Assembly: GCF_007676705.1 (NCBI RefSeq) | Contig: NZ_VEBF01000005.1 | Coordinates: forward strand, 124,001-188,000 | Reading direction: 5' to 3' | Origin: Paenibacillus xylanexedens | GTDB lineage: Bacteria; Bacillota; Bacilli; Paenibacillales; Paenibacillaceae | DNA length: 64,000 nt | Shown: positions 25,487 through 34,730 of the stretch, piece after piece | How the letters are laid out: each line of letters opens with the position of its first letter | Numbering within the stretch: the first letter of the stretch is position 1 | Made by a program: the position numbers and the translations under genes | The notes under the pieces: model-generated | The model's database searches: none | What the model saw: the letters and a program-made list of their open reading frames with translations, nothing else | What the model was told of the DNA's origin: nothing

Positions 25487-26719
25487 TCATCCTTTCCGTG
25501 GCAGTTCGTAACCATTTCGACTACCTACAACACGATTACTTGCTGCTCCTATACCAACTAAAAAGAGTAACACCGAAGCCCCAAGAAGAATGAAAAGTGG
25601 CAGGTTCCAACTATTTGTTGCATCGTGCAGATATCCTATAAGGGCTGGACCGATTGCGGCAAGAAGATATCCGATCGATTGGGCCATGCCAGATAGTTCC
25701 GCTGCTTGATGCGCATTTTCAGTGCGCAACCCGAAAAACATCATGGCCAAACTAAAGGCGAAGCCTCCACCAATTCCAAGTATGACGATCCACAACAGAA
25801 TGACATTAGAACTTCCGTAAAGAAGTCCGAGCGTCCCCGTCAAAAGCAAAATGCTTGTGATGACCACTAACAAACGTTGGCTAGACATGCGCCCAGCAAT
25901 AACAGGGACAATAAAGGTAAATGGAAGCATCGCTAACTGCATGATCGAGAGGTACCATCCAGATTGGTTGGAGTCAATTCCTTGCTGCTTTAAAATTTCA
26001 GGCAACCATGCGATCAACACATAGAAAACCATAGACTGTATACCCATGAACAAGGTTACTTGCCAAGCAAGCGGGGATCGCCAAACATTCACATCGTTGC
26101 TTGCCACTTGTTGACTCGTCGTGGCTGTTTGTTTCGTTTGATTTCTTAATTGGGGTAACCAACAGAGGATCGATACAAAGCTTAGAATCCCCCATATTCC
26201 CAATGCTCCCTGCCATTTTAGCCCTGCGTTCATGGCTAGCGGTACACTGATTCCCGATGCGATTGCTCCACATAAATTCATCGAAATGGAGTAAACTCCT
26301 GTCATGGAGCCAATTTTATTTGGGAAATCCCTTTTGATTATACTTGGCAATAATACATTACATATGGCAATGGCGAATCCAAGAACTGCTGTTCCAATAA
26401 ACAGATTAACTGCGCCAGATAAAGATCGTATTACAATACCAACAGTCAGAAAGATTAGGGCAATCAAAATGATACGCTCTACCCCATACTTTCTTCCTAA
26501 TTTCGGTACTAGAGGCGATAACAAAGCAAAGGCAAGCAAGGGAACCGTTGTGATCAGGCCTGCTAATGTATTTGAAATATGAACGTCATCCCTTATAAAA
26601 CCCACTAAAGGACCAACTGAGGTTAAGGGAGTACGTAAATTAGCTGCAATAACAATAATGCCGATAATGATCAGCCCTACAGAGGATGGCACGAATTTTT
26701 TATTTTGTTTATTCGGCAT
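25487..26719 (-). CDS. CynX/NimT-type MFS transporter
   Basis: A 410-residue twelve-helix permease. Conserved family stretches are IAANLRTPLTSVGPL in helix 1 and ITTVPLLAFALLSPLVPKLGRKYG before helix 3, as in cyanate transporter CynX, 2-nitroimidazole transporter NimT and B. subtilis YycB. The substrate is unknown. It starts at ATG 26719 after GGAAGGAG and is co-transcribed with the USP gene. The XRE-cupin gene upstream has its own terminator but may still regulate this gene. Confidence 0.8.
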   Translation of the reverse strand: MPNKQNKKFVPSSVGLIIIGIIVIAANLRTPLTSVGPLVGFIRDDVHISNTLAGLITTVPLLAFALLSPLVPKLGRKYGVERIILIALIFLTVGIVIRSLSGAVNLFIGTAVLGFAIAICNVLLPSIIKRDFPNKIGSMTGVYSISMNLCGAIASGISVPLAMNAGLKWQGALGIWGILSFVSILCWLPQLRNQTKQTATTSQQVASNDVNVWRSPLAWQVTLFMGIQSMVFYVLIAWLPEILKQQGIDSNQSGWYLSIMQLAMLPFTFIVPVIAGRMSSQRLLVVITSILLLTGTLGLLYGSSNVILLWIVILGIGGGFAFSLAMMFFGLRTENAHQAAELSGMAQSIGYLLAAIGPALIGYLHDATNSWNLPLFILLGASVLLFLVGIGAASNRVVGSRNGYELPRKG

Positions 26720-26865
26720 TCTTCATTTCTCCTTCCTGAATTCTTACGTATTATATTTGCTTCCTGGTGGCTAAAAAACTTTGATATAACATCCGCGCGA
26801 ATAACAAAAGTATAGTATAATATATTTTAATAAACAATAATTATTTTATAACATACTAAAATTGA

Positions 26866-26911
26866 TTAAAAAAATACAACTCTGAATTCCCGTCATGGAA
26901 TTCGGAGTTGT
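26866..26911 (-). terminator. Intrinsic terminator of the XRE-cupin gene
   Basis: ACAACTCYGAATTCC pairs with GGAATTCRGAGTTGT, followed on the minus strand by ATTTTTTTAA. T-rich sequence on the plus side is shorter. Confidence 0.85.
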
Positions 26912-26935
26912 ATTTAATAAGTGGATTTTCGACTA

Positions 26936-27496
26936 CTAGAAACCATATTTTAAGGATATATGGAGCACTGTTTCGTTATTCGTATGATTGGTATAAGCGT
27001 GAGGATAATCTGCACGAAAGCTGATCGTATCATATTGATTCAATGTGTAAATCTCTCCATTGACTTGTAACTCAATGGAACCCGTCATTACTGTCGCAAT
27101 TTCAGTTGTATTCACATGATGACCTTCAGGATAATACGAGCTATTTGGCTGTAAGTATGCCCGACACATTTCAATATCGTTGCTTTTAAAGACGGGTTCA
27201 ATGATCCAATTTTTTTCATCATTAGAAAACCGCAATCCCTCGCCTGCTCGATACAAACTAACAGGTTTCTCTGATGTGAACAAAGCCAATAGCGGTAAAG
27301 ATATTCCTTTTGAAATTTTCCATATAATGGCCAAAGTTGGATTTGTCTCGCCACGTTCGATATTACCCAGAGTAAGTTTGCTTACGCCCGTTAATTCTGA
27401 TAAGTCGTCTAAGGTCATGTTTTTTTCTTTTCTGTACTTTTTCAATGCACCGCCGATTTGTAATACAATTTGTTTTGACTCATCGATTTCATCCAT
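26936..27496 (-). CDS. XRE-family regulator with C-terminal cupin domain
   Basis: A 186-residue regulator. The N-terminal HTH_3 domain (about 12-66) reads LKKYRKEKNMTLDDLSELTG and SKLTLGNIERGETNPTL. A cupin_2 domain (about 105-182) carries PEGHHVNTTEIATVMTGSIE and the second half with PHAYTNH. This architecture is that of small-molecule-responsive repressors such as PuuR/HipB-like regulators. It starts at ATG 27496 after GAGGTGAAAATCAA. The CynX-type transporter on its downstream side is a possible target. Confidence 0.85.
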   Translation of the reverse strand: MDEIDESKQIVLQIGGALKKYRKEKNMTLDDLSELTGVSKLTLGNIERGETNPTLAIIWKISKGISLPLLALFTSEKPVSLYRAGEGLRFSNDEKNWIIEPVFKSNDIEMCRAYLQPNSSYYPEGHHVNTTEIATVMTGSIELQVNGEIYTLNQYDTISFRADYPHAYTNHTNNETVLHISLKYGF

Positions 27497-27783
27497 TTGA
27501 TTTTCACCTCAACAAAAAACTATATAGCTAGTATATTGTTTATCTAGATTCTTTTCCATACTTCCCTAATGTACTCTATTGTTCACAAGTTCAATATAAA
27601 ATAAAGTTGATAAAATGAGAATACAGCCATAAAATAAAAGCGTCGCACGATAACGTAGCGTCTTTGAAACTTTGGAGCATTTGGTCCGATCCTTCATAGG
27701 CTAAATGCACCGATCAATGCCCTTTCAAGAGGTCCTACTGCTGATGAAGTGTATAAGTATAGGTTATGAAAGGTGGTTTAATA
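27497..27783. other. Divergent intergenic region
   Basis: It separates the XRE-cupin gene from the dehydrogenase. An imperfect hairpin at about 27637-27665 (AAGCGTCGCACG ... CGTAGCGTCTTT) resembles a degraded family B repeat. A short open frame (about 27706-27768) ends GPTADEVYKYRL just before the dehydrogenase and looks like the tail of a lost gene. Confidence 0.4.
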
Positions 27784-28728
27784 ATGAAGATTCTCATCGT
27801 TGGCTATTTTAGCGAGACCTCAAAATCAAATATTGCAAGGTATTTTCCGCAAGACTGGAACGTTGTAGTGGTCCCGCCTGGAAAAGAAATGCTGCATCAT
27901 ATTGAAGATTGCCAGGTAATCATTCCTGAACATATTAAAGTGGATTACAACCTGCTTTCCATCGCAAAAAAATTAAAATTGGTACAGACGGGTGCAGGAT
28001 TTGATAATGTAGATGTCCCTACCTGTACACAGCTCGGCATTTGGGTGGCCAATGCTGCAGGAGTGAATGCACAGGCAGTGGCCGAGCACGTAATGGCACT
28101 GATATTATCTTATTATAAAAACATACCTTTTCTTGATACTTTCATGAAAAACAAGATGGATGAAAATCAATTGGACTATACAGGGAGTGAATTAAAGGGC
28201 AAGACGATTGGGATTATCGGTTTGGGCGCTATTGGAAAAAAAGTAGCTGCGTTTTGCAGGGTTTTTGATATGAATGTGCTGGCTTATGCGAGAAATGCCT
28301 TTGTACAATCGGACGGTTTTGTAGAAATGACGGATTTCGATACTCTTGTAAGCACATCGGACATAATCAGTGTACATATACCCCTGAATCAGCAAACCAA
28401 GCAGCTGATCAACAAAGCGGCATTCAAGAAAATGAAGAAGTCCACTCTTTTTATCAATACAGCCCGCGGCGGGATTGTCAACGAAAGTGACTTGATTGAT
28501 GCATTAAAAAACGGAGATATTTCAGGCGCATGCCTGGATGTGTTTGAATCTGAACCGCTTCCTATGGACAGTGAGCTCCGGAATATGGGTAATGTGATAC
28601 TTACTCCCCATACAGCAGGAATGCCTGATGGTCGGAAATTTCATAAAAAAAGATATGATTTCTTTATAAAGAATATAAGACGTGTAGAAAATGGTGAAGA
28701 GCCTGAAAGCAAGCTCAATCAGTTATGA
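27784..28728 (+). CDS. D-isomer-specific 2-hydroxyacid dehydrogenase
   Basis: A 314-residue NAD-dependent enzyme. The nucleotide-binding motif is GLGAIG (about 144-149). The catalytic Arg is in NTARGG, the Glu in FESEPL, and the His in LTPHTAG. The family reduces or oxidises 2-keto/2-hydroxy acids such as phosphoglycerate, glyoxylate, formate or lactate. I choose ATG 27784, with AAAGGTGG seven bases upstream, rather than the in-frame ATG 27766, which includes that ribosome site. It is monocistronic. The substrate is unknown. Confidence 0.85.
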   Translation: MKILIVGYFSETSKSNIARYFPQDWNVVVVPPGKEMLHHIEDCQVIIPEHIKVDYNLLSIAKKLKLVQTGAGFDNVDVPTCTQLGIWVANAAGVNAQAVAEHVMALILSYYKNIPFLDTFMKNKMDENQLDYTGSELKGKTIGIIGLGAIGKKVAAFCRVFDMNVLAYARNAFVQSDGFVEMTDFDTLVSTSDIISVHIPLNQQTKQLINKAAFKKMKKSTLFINTARGGIVNESDLIDALKNGDISGACLDVFESEPLPMDSELRNMGNVILTPHTAGMPDGRKFHKKRYDFFIKNIRRVENGEEPESKLNQL

Positions 28729-28788
28729 TAGTATATAATATAGTTCTACTAAAACACATGTACCGCTTTTTAGCTGAACTGAAAATTA

Positions 28789-28880
28789 ATTAAAGTTAAA
28801 TTGAACAAAGGCATCCGATTACTTTGATCGGCTGCCTTCTGAGTTTCATTAAACTATAGTTTCCCGTTAAAGTTCAATCA
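28789..28880. repeat. Family A repeat (copy A5)
   Basis: Edges TTAAAGTTAAATTGAA and TTAAAGTTCAATCA enclose hairpin GGCATCCGATTA-C-TTTGATCGGCTGCC and interior TTTCATTAAACTATAGTTTC. The right edge contains the TGA stop of the GNAT gene. On the minus strand the hairpin is followed by TTTGTTC. Confidence 0.8.
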
Positions 28881-29282
28881 TATCAACTCTGAGATAAACA
28901 TGGGTGTAGCTCCATCCTCTGTATTAAAGCCAAATTTACTATAGAAATCCACTGCATGAGGATAAGAAATTAATACTTTAGTTTTACACCCTTTATATCT
29001 ATCAAGCATAATCTTCATCATTTCCTTACCTATACCCATACTCTGATAACTCGGATGAATAAGCATATAATGAAAATATACCGTTAAAACACCATCTGAC
29101 AAAGCATTTATTAAACCGACAAGCTTATCTCCTTCCCAAGCGGTAACAATGGAATGAGACCCTCCGATTGCTTGTAAAAGCTCATTTGGATACTTCCCAG
29201 ACTCCCATTCTACCGAAAGAAATAACTCTTGGAGTGCATCCTTAGTGATATCCTCTTTGCTTGAAGCGTAATAAATACTCAC
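28878..29282 (-). CDS. GNAT-family N-acetyltransferase
   Basis: A 134-residue acetyltransferase. The acetyl-CoA-binding motif A is LIHPSYQSMGIGKEMMKIML (Q/R-x-x-G-x-G/A pattern, about 75-94), and motif B is HAVDFYSKFGF. It starts at GTG 29282, seven bases after GAGAGGAAGG. The substrate is not predictable. It is a lone gene whose stop lies in repeat A5, the cassette-like arrangement seen repeatedly in this window. Confidence 0.83.
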   Translation of the reverse strand: MSIYYASSKEDITKDALQELFLSVEWESGKYPNELLQAIGGSHSIVTAWEGDKLVGLINALSDGVLTVYFHYMLIHPSYQSMGIGKEMMKIMLDRYKGCKTKVLISYPHAVDFYSKFGFNTEDGATPMFISELI

Positions 29283-29441
29283 CCCTATACCTTCCTCTCA
29301 CTTTCATCAAACTAACTGGGCTAACTGGGCACAACATCTGTTTGCAAATCCCACTATTAAAAATAGGTATAGAAAATGGATTAAATCAAGTGGGATTTGG
29401 ATTTATTCACTTGTTGGAGTCTCATCCCATCGTCTCCACCC

Positions 29442-29927
29442 CTACAGCAGTTCAAAATGAAGTTGATTCTCAGGTAACTCAGTATTCCCTTTCCACTGAT
29501 TTGCACCGTATCCCAATTCCAGAACCGCAGCAATGCGCTCGTTACTCAGTACACCAAACATTTCAGTACGGCTCGGGTCGTACATCCAATCATGTAAGGT
29601 ACAGCGCACACCCAGACTTTGCTCATGAGCCAGCAAGCGGAAATTCTGAATTAGGCAGCAGACAGCTGCAAAGTCCTCTTCCCGCTTAAGATGATCCGCC
29701 TCTTCCTTCACCAAGACCAGAAGATACGCAGGGGCAGGCTCCTGTAATCCCTGCATGATGTCCCCATACCGGTTATCGGCAAAGATAAATCGCCACGGCT
29801 CTCGGAGTCCATCATTTGGCGCCCATACGGCATGATTGAGCAACTCAAGGATTAGATCCTGCGATACGGGTCGATCCAAAAACTCACTCGGACCGTCCAT
29901 GTCTCCTTCCAGATCTGACAATTTCAT
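29442..29927 (-). CDS. Nitroreductase-family protein (second of pair)
   Basis: A 161-residue FMN-dependent nitroreductase-fold protein with WAPNDGLREPWRFIFADN near residue 37, typical of the family's FMN and substrate region, and the C-terminal stretch RIAAVLELGYG. I start it at ATG 29927, six bases after GAGGAGG; the open frame extends upstream into the preceding gene. It is the last gene of the MarR-nitroreductase operon. It is shorter and more diverged than its partner, so it may work with it. Confidence 0.75.
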   Translation of the reverse strand: MKLSDLEGDMDGPSEFLDRPVSQDLILELLNHAVWAPNDGLREPWRFIFADNRYGDIMQGLQEPAPAYLLVLVKEEADHLKREEDFAAVCCLIQNFRLLAHEQSLGVRCTLHDWMYDPSRTEMFGVLSNERIAAVLELGYGANQWKGNTELPENQLHFELL

Positions 29928-29944
29928 TTTTAGATCCTCCTCTT

Positions 29945-30529
29945 CTATGTAGACTGTCCTCGCAATACGGTCCACTTCTGCTCGGCTGGCGTCCTTTTCC
30001 GACTTCTTGGCGCTTTGTCGTAATATCCTATATGAAGAATACCAACAAATCTTTCATCCTGACGTAAGCCAATTCCATTGAAGAACCCTTCATGCTGAAT
30101 CATGGACTCTGTATCCCACAACATTCCTAACCCTCGTTCCCAGCCCAGCAGTTGGAAGCTCTGCATCACCCCGCAGGCAGCCGCATAATTGCGGTCATTG
30201 GTCAGACGATTCGGTCCTACAGTCGACATAACAATGACGTGGGCAGGAATATCGGTAATTCTTTTTTTAAAAACATCCAGAAGTTTCCCTGGAATCAGCT
30301 TGCCGAGCTTGCTCTGCGACATCTGTTCCAACATGCAGTCCACCAACCGTTTGCGTGCTTCTGGAGTTCCGGCATATACCACACGCCACGAGCCAGCCTC
30401 AACCAATGGTTGAAGCTGAATAGCCTTACGCAGTAATTCAACAACTAACTCCTGATCCACCGGCGTAGAGTTACATTTACGAATACTCCTGCGCTCCCTG
30501 ATCAATTCCGCCAGACTCAAATGCTTCAC
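29945..30529 (-). CDS. Nitroreductase-family protein (first of pair)
   Basis: A 194-residue FMN-dependent oxidoreductase. The N-terminal FMN-binding signature is LIRERRSIRK (about 9-18), followed by the helix with NYAAACGVMQSFQLLGWERGLG and the C-terminal FVGILHIGY. Family members reduce nitro groups, flavins or quinones with NAD(P)H. The GTG at 30529 overlaps the MarR stop (GTGA) but lies only one base after GGAG; TTG 30520 is better spaced, so the true start is uncertain by three residues. It is co-transcribed with the MarR gene and the second nitroreductase. Confidence 0.8.
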   Translation of the reverse strand: MKHLSLAELIRERRSIRKCNSTPVDQELVVELLRKAIQLQPLVEAGSWRVVYAGTPEARKRLVDCMLEQMSQSKLGKLIPGKLLDVFKKRITDIPAHVIVMSTVGPNRLTNDRNYAAACGVMQSFQLLGWERGLGMLWDTESMIQHEGFFNGIGLRQDERFVGILHIGYYDKAPRSRKRTPAEQKWTVLRGQST

Positions 30530-31023
30530 TCTCCTTCGTTCAATCTGGATTCCATATTTATACTGCTGTCTTGAAGAAATTGATGGATTACTTTTAGCTC
30601 CGTTTCCGAATATTTGTCGAGAGTATGATAGAAGCGCTCAGTCTCATGTATATGCAGACGTTCATGCAGTTCAAAGATTTTTTTGCCTTGCGGTGACAAC
30701 CGGAAATAGCTTTCCTTCTTGTTGTCATTCATTTTCGTACGTTTGACGAATCCTTCCTCCAGCAGTTTGTTGCCAATTTTGGTGATACTTGCTTTGGACA
30801 AATTCATCGCCTCGGCAATACCCGTGTTGTTAATAGGCTCATGCTTCCCTATGCAATCTATCATATGAACCGCGGTCAGATGCTGAGGGATTTTCTCGAT
30901 ACTTTCTCGCTGGGCGATACTTAGGAAATGCTCGATTTCTGTATCCTTGTGGTTCTCATACACATGTAAAAAACGGATAAATTGGTCATAAAGTAACTGT
31001 TTGGTTCGATCTTTTGAGATCAT
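30526..31023 (-). CDS. MarR-family transcriptional regulator
   Basis: A 165-residue winged-helix protein. The HTH reads NNTGIAEAMNLSKASITKIG (about 68-87), followed by the wing KRTKMNDNKKESYFRLSPQG. MarR proteins usually repress their own operon and respond to phenolics or oxidants. It starts at ATG 31023 and overlaps the nitroreductase gene by 4 nt. Together the three genes look like an electrophile- or quinone-response unit. Confidence 0.85.
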   Translation of the reverse strand: MISKDRTKQLLYDQFIRFLHVYENHKDTEIEHFLSIAQRESIEKIPQHLTAVHMIDCIGKHEPINNTGIAEAMNLSKASITKIGNKLLEEGFVKRTKMNDNKKESYFRLSPQGKKIFELHERLHIHETERFYHTLDKYSETELKVIHQFLQDSSINMESRLNEGE

Positions 31024-31218
31024 CCTGTGATCGCTCCTTATTTACTTGTAAACAAAAATATCATTTAAATAATAGAGTTTTTTTAAATAATTTCTTATAT
31101 TTTGTTTACTAGTGAACAATATAACATGAATGATAATGATTATCAACTATATTCTCTGACATTACAATATCGCTCTACAATCCCGGTCAGAGACCTGCCT
31201 TGAACGGAATATCTTTTA

Positions 31219-31312
31219 ACCTACTCGTTAGTTAAACAAAAACAGCCGATCACTTTGATCAGCTGCTTTCTTAATATTATTGAGTTATCGTTTCCTGTCA
31301 CTTTAACTTAAC
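31219..31312. repeat. Family A repeat (copy A6)
   Basis: Edges CTACTCGTTAGTTAAACAAA and CGTTTCCTGTCACTTTAAC enclose hairpin ACAGCCGATCA-CTT-TGATCAGCTGC. On the minus strand the hairpin is followed by TTTTTGTTT, a good terminator for the amidohydrolase operon. The right edge holds the TAA stop of that gene. Confidence 0.8.
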
Positions 31313-32265
31313 TTTTTCTCTATATCAAAAAGCTTAGAAATGCGGGGAAATAGACGAAAGGCATTGCCATAAGCGATCGCCTTCGCGTTTTCTTCGCTGA
31401 TCTGTTGTGCTTCATGGAATACCGACTCCCGCTGTATACGAAGGACGCTGTCCGCTGGCCAAGGTATGTCCGCTCCGAACAGAATCCGATCAGGCGCAAT
31501 CAACTTTTGGATTGTGCCGAGGTTCAACGTGGAATCATAGTAAAGGTGGTCCAGTTTGGCTATTTCGGCTTGAAATTGTTCCGGTGTTGTTTCAACCTGA
31601 ATCGAATCTTGCCCGATGGCGGCAAGCGCAATTCTCCATTTGATATACGGAACCATGCCCCCTGTATGGGGAAGAATGAACGTAATGGATGGATATTGGT
31701 CGAAAATGCGATGAACAGCCATCGTAGTGACGGCCCGCGTCGTATCGAAGGTGCCCTCAAGTAGTGCAGGACTAAGCCCAGCGATTTTTTGCGGTATGAG
31801 GATGGGATGCAGAAACACAACAGCACTGCGCCGATCCAATTCGGTTAACAATTCGGTGTAATCCGGATGACTTAAATATTTCCCCTGATAACTTGTTAGC
31901 ATTGCAACACCATCCATCCCGAGAACATCAAGTGCATACAAGGTTTCTTCCATGGCTGCTGCGGGATCCGGGAGTGGAAGCGTTGCAAAAGCACCATACC
32001 GCTCAGGATGAAGTTGAGCATACGATGCGAGCTCTTCATTCATTTTACGTGCCAACGCGTTGGCAGAAGATTGGTCGATGAACGTCAGGTCTGACGGGGC
32101 TGAAAGAAATGAGAACGAGATGTCACATACATCCATTTTTTGCATCCCGATCTCGGGCGTCCACTTTGGCATAAAACTTGGAATCTCCATTCCCAGCTCC
32201 CGCTGCTTTCGTTGCATTTCTTTAGAGATGATATGGTGGTGAACATCAATGACAGGATTAAACAT
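31303..32265 (-). CDS. Amidohydrolase 2-family metalloenzyme (ACMSD-like)
   Basis: A 320-residue TIM-barrel amidohydrolase of the COG2159 type. The N-terminal metal motif is DVHHH (about 7-11), a mid-protein His is in VFLHPILIP, another in LPHTGGMVPY, and the terminal Asp in LFGADIPWP. Relatives decarboxylate 2-amino-3-carboxymuconate semialdehyde or hydroxybenzoates, or hydrolyse lactones. It starts at ATG 32265 after GGAGCTGATCACGC and lies 16 bp after the binding-protein gene, so it is the last gene of the ABC operon. Its substrate is probably what that transporter imports, after processing. Confidence 0.8.
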   Translation of the reverse strand: MFNPVIDVHHHIISKEMQRKQRELGMEIPSFMPKWTPEIGMQKMDVCDISFSFLSAPSDLTFIDQSSANALARKMNEELASYAQLHPERYGAFATLPLPDPAAAMEETLYALDVLGMDGVAMLTSYQGKYLSHPDYTELLTELDRRSAVVFLHPILIPQKIAGLSPALLEGTFDTTRAVTTMAVHRIFDQYPSITFILPHTGGMVPYIKWRIALAAIGQDSIQVETTPEQFQAEIAKLDHLYYDSTLNLGTIQKLIAPDRILFGADIPWPADSVLRIQRESVFHEAQQISEENAKAIAYGNAFRLFPRISKLFDIEKKLS

Positions 32266-32281
32266 GCGTGATCAGCTCCTT

Positions 32282-33781
32282 CTATTTAGTTTCAAGCCAT
32301 TGGTTTAACTGGTTTTGCTTTTCCGTCAATATTTTCTCTACGCCTGCATTCTTTAGTTTGTCGAGATAAGCACCCAGTTCTGACGGGTCAAAAGTTCCTG
32401 TCTGAAAGCCTGCATCATACTGGTTTTGGACGTTGGCCACCGCGGTAATTTGTGTTTTGACCGGATTGATGTCGAAGCTGAAGCCCATTGCCCTTGATTT
32501 TACGGCACTCTCGTTTTCGCCCCTCAATTGCTTCCACATATCAGGATCATTCCCTTCCCATATATAGGACATGAAATTGTTCCCCACGGCATATTGGTTT
32601 GAATCGTATCCTGTCGCAGTAACACCTTCCGGCTTGCCGATCAGGCCATTATCCCGCTTAACATAATGCTTGCCCTCAATTCCATTGGTAAACAGATTAA
32701 TGACTGCTTCGTCCGAGTAAAAAAGTTCCAATACTTGAATCGCCTTATCCGGCTGCTCACTGTTCCTTGCCAAAGACATCATGTTGGAAGCTACGCTATT
32801 TCGCGTCATGTACGAGTCCTCAAGGGGTACGCACACAAGTTCAGTCCCAGCCGCAAGCGATTCCGAGTAACACTCATTGATATTCCGGATATACGAGAAG
32901 GCTTTGCCTGCCTTGATCAGATTAGCCCCCGTTTCCTGCGACGTTGCGACGTCTTTGCTGAAATAACCTTTTTGGTACCAATCACGCATCAGGTCAGCCA
33001 TTGTGGAGAACCGCGAAGTCGCAAAAAGATTCTGCACGGTGAAGTCCTCCCCGCTAAAATCCAGCACGCCAGGTGCTGTTCCCAATGGATCAAAATTCAG
33101 CATGGCTTGTCCAGGTGTTTCCTGCGAGGTATAGCTGACAATCGGCGTGACACCCGGCTCATTGTCCTTGATACGCTGCAATACAGCAGAGATATCATTC
33201 CAGGTTTTTATCGCGCTAAGGTCAATATCATGCTTATCGGCAAGCTCTTTGTCCATCACAAAACTGGGTGAAAGTGCCCAAGCTTTAATGCTGGGAACGC
33301 CATATGTTTCGCCATTCATCTTCCCGGCTTCTGCGGCTTCCTCCGGAACAGCCTCCAGTATCTTTTTACCAAATTCATTCAACGATTCGTCCATGGGCAG
33401 TAACTGCCCCCTGCCGATTTGGGATTCAAGGCCGAACCAAACGCTGGTATACACCAGATCCAGTTTCTCGCTGCCCGCCAGCATCAAGTTCATTTGATTG
33501 GCATAGTTCGATCCATTAACAGGCAAGAGCTTCACGGTGGCGCCTACCTTTTCCGCTGTAATATCACTGATGGCTTCCTGAATTTCCTTAACATCTGTTA
33601 CATCCCCAAAAGCCGGATACGTCATGACCACTTCATACATGTCTGTTGCTGAAGCTTTCCCAGGTTCTGCTCCCTCCTTACTGTCTGGATTTCCGCATGC
33701 CGTCAACAATAGAGGGGCCGCACAAATTAAGGACATTACCTTTATGAAACCCGCAGGCAATCTTTTTCTGAACATCTTCAT
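32282..33781 (-). CDS. CUT1-type ABC transporter substrate-binding lipoprotein
   Basis: A 499-residue extracellular binding protein with a lipoprotein signal (basic start, hydrophobic helix, lipobox LLTAC at about Cys29). The mature domain is of the extracellular solute-binding family 1 type, LipO-like, with about 500 residues as usual for this Paenibacillus-rich group. A second ATG (33775) is better spaced from GGGGAG and may be the real start. It is encoded between the permease genes and the ACMSD-like hydrolase. Family members normally bind oligosaccharides, but the neighbouring amidohydrolases suggest a nitrogen-containing or aromatic ligand. That specificity is inference. Confidence 0.83.
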   Translation of the reverse strand: MKMFRKRLPAGFIKVMSLICAAPLLLTACGNPDSKEGAEPGKASATDMYEVVMTYPAFGDVTDVKEIQEAISDITAEKVGATVKLLPVNGSNYANQMNLMLAGSEKLDLVYTSVWFGLESQIGRGQLLPMDESLNEFGKKILEAVPEEAAEAGKMNGETYGVPSIKAWALSPSFVMDKELADKHDIDLSAIKTWNDISAVLQRIKDNEPGVTPIVSYTSQETPGQAMLNFDPLGTAPGVLDFSGEDFTVQNLFATSRFSTMADLMRDWYQKGYFSKDVATSQETGANLIKAGKAFSYIRNINECYSESLAAGTELVCVPLEDSYMTRNSVASNMMSLARNSEQPDKAIQVLELFYSDEAVINLFTNGIEGKHYVKRDNGLIGKPEGVTATGYDSNQYAVGNNFMSYIWEGNDPDMWKQLRGENESAVKSRAMGFSFDINPVKTQITAVANVQNQYDAGFQTGTFDPSELGAYLDKLKNAGVEKILTEKQNQLNQWLETK

Positions 33782-33831
33782 TCACTCCCCATGTTTGCTT
33801 TTGGATGAGACATCTTGGATACGAAGCATAA

Positions 33832-34713
33832 CTAACCTTTTACGGCACCAATGGTCAATCCCTTGACGAAGAACTTCTGGAAAAACGGATACGCTGCGAT
33901 CAGCGGCAACACGCCGATTACGGCAATAGCCATTCTCACACTGCCGAGAGGTACGGATGAGACAACCGCTGTCTGACCAGACAAACTGTTTTGCTGCAAG
34001 TACTGGACATCAGACAACATTCGATTAAGCAGGTTTTGAATGCTGTAGAGGCTTCCGTCATTGATGAAGATCAGACCGTTAAACCAATCGTTCCAATACG
34101 AAATCATGAGCATCAGACCAATGGTTGCCAGGCTTGGGAGAGCAAGCGGGAGAACGATTTTGCAATAAATAACCCATTCGTTGGCTCCATCCACATAGGC
34201 TGACTCCACGACTTCGCCGGGAATTGACGTGGAAAAGAAACTGCGCATCAACAAAATGTAGAACCCGTTGGTCAGTAAATTCGGGATGATTAGCGACCAA
34301 ATGGTATCTTTCAAATGGAAGAGGTCCGTATAAACCAGGTACATCGGCACCAGCCCCCCATTGAAAAGCAGGGTGAAAAATACGAAGAATGACAGGAACG
34401 AACGAAATGGAAGCACATTTCTGGATAGCGGATAAGCGACCAAGGTTGTGATCAGCAACCCAACGATCGTGCCCACGACCGTGATGAACGCCGTAATTCC
34501 ATACGACCGCAGAATCAACGAATACTGATTAAACAAATACACATAAGCATCAAAGCTGAATTGAGCCGGAAACAAACGATAACCATCCCTGATAATGGCT
34601 TGTTCCTCGGTTAGGGAAGCGGAGATCAGAAGTATAAACGGAAACACTGCAGCGATCCCCATCATGATGAGCACGAGGTGAACAGCCATTTGATATATCC
34701 TATTTGAATACAT
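33832..34713 (-). CDS. ABC transporter permease, YtcP/LplC type
   Basis: A 293-residue inner membrane permease with six helices and the ABC EAA loop (VVESAYVDGANEWVIYCKIVLPLALP, about 185-210). It matches the YtcP/LplC half of CUT1 importers and ends in the usual KGLTIGAVKG. It starts at ATG 34713 after GGGGGAGGACAAC and is separated by 17 bp from the partner permease gene. No ATPase gene is nearby, as is usual for this group, which can share a general MsmX-like ATPase. Confidence 0.88.
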   Translation of the reverse strand: MYSNRIYQMAVHLVLIMMGIAAVFPFILLISASLTEEQAIIRDGYRLFPAQFSFDAYVYLFNQYSLILRSYGITAFITVVGTIVGLLITTLVAYPLSRNVLPFRSFLSFFVFFTLLFNGGLVPMYLVYTDLFHLKDTIWSLIIPNLLTNGFYILLMRSFFSTSIPGEVVESAYVDGANEWVIYCKIVLPLALPSLATIGLMLMISYWNDWFNGLIFINDGSLYSIQNLLNRMLSDVQYLQQNSLSGQTAVVSSVPLGSVRMAIAVIGVLPLIAAYPFFQKFFVKGLTIGAVKG

Positions 34714-34730
34714 GTTGTCCTCCCCCTTAG

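Noticed and set aside
13725..31312. Interpretation of family A elements as integron attC sites
   Set aside because: The edges (CCGTTAGTTCAA) do not fit the GTTRRRY core with its RYYYAAC partner, the stem is a normal terminator, and no integrase gene is present. A cassette-like system remains possible but not a classical integron.
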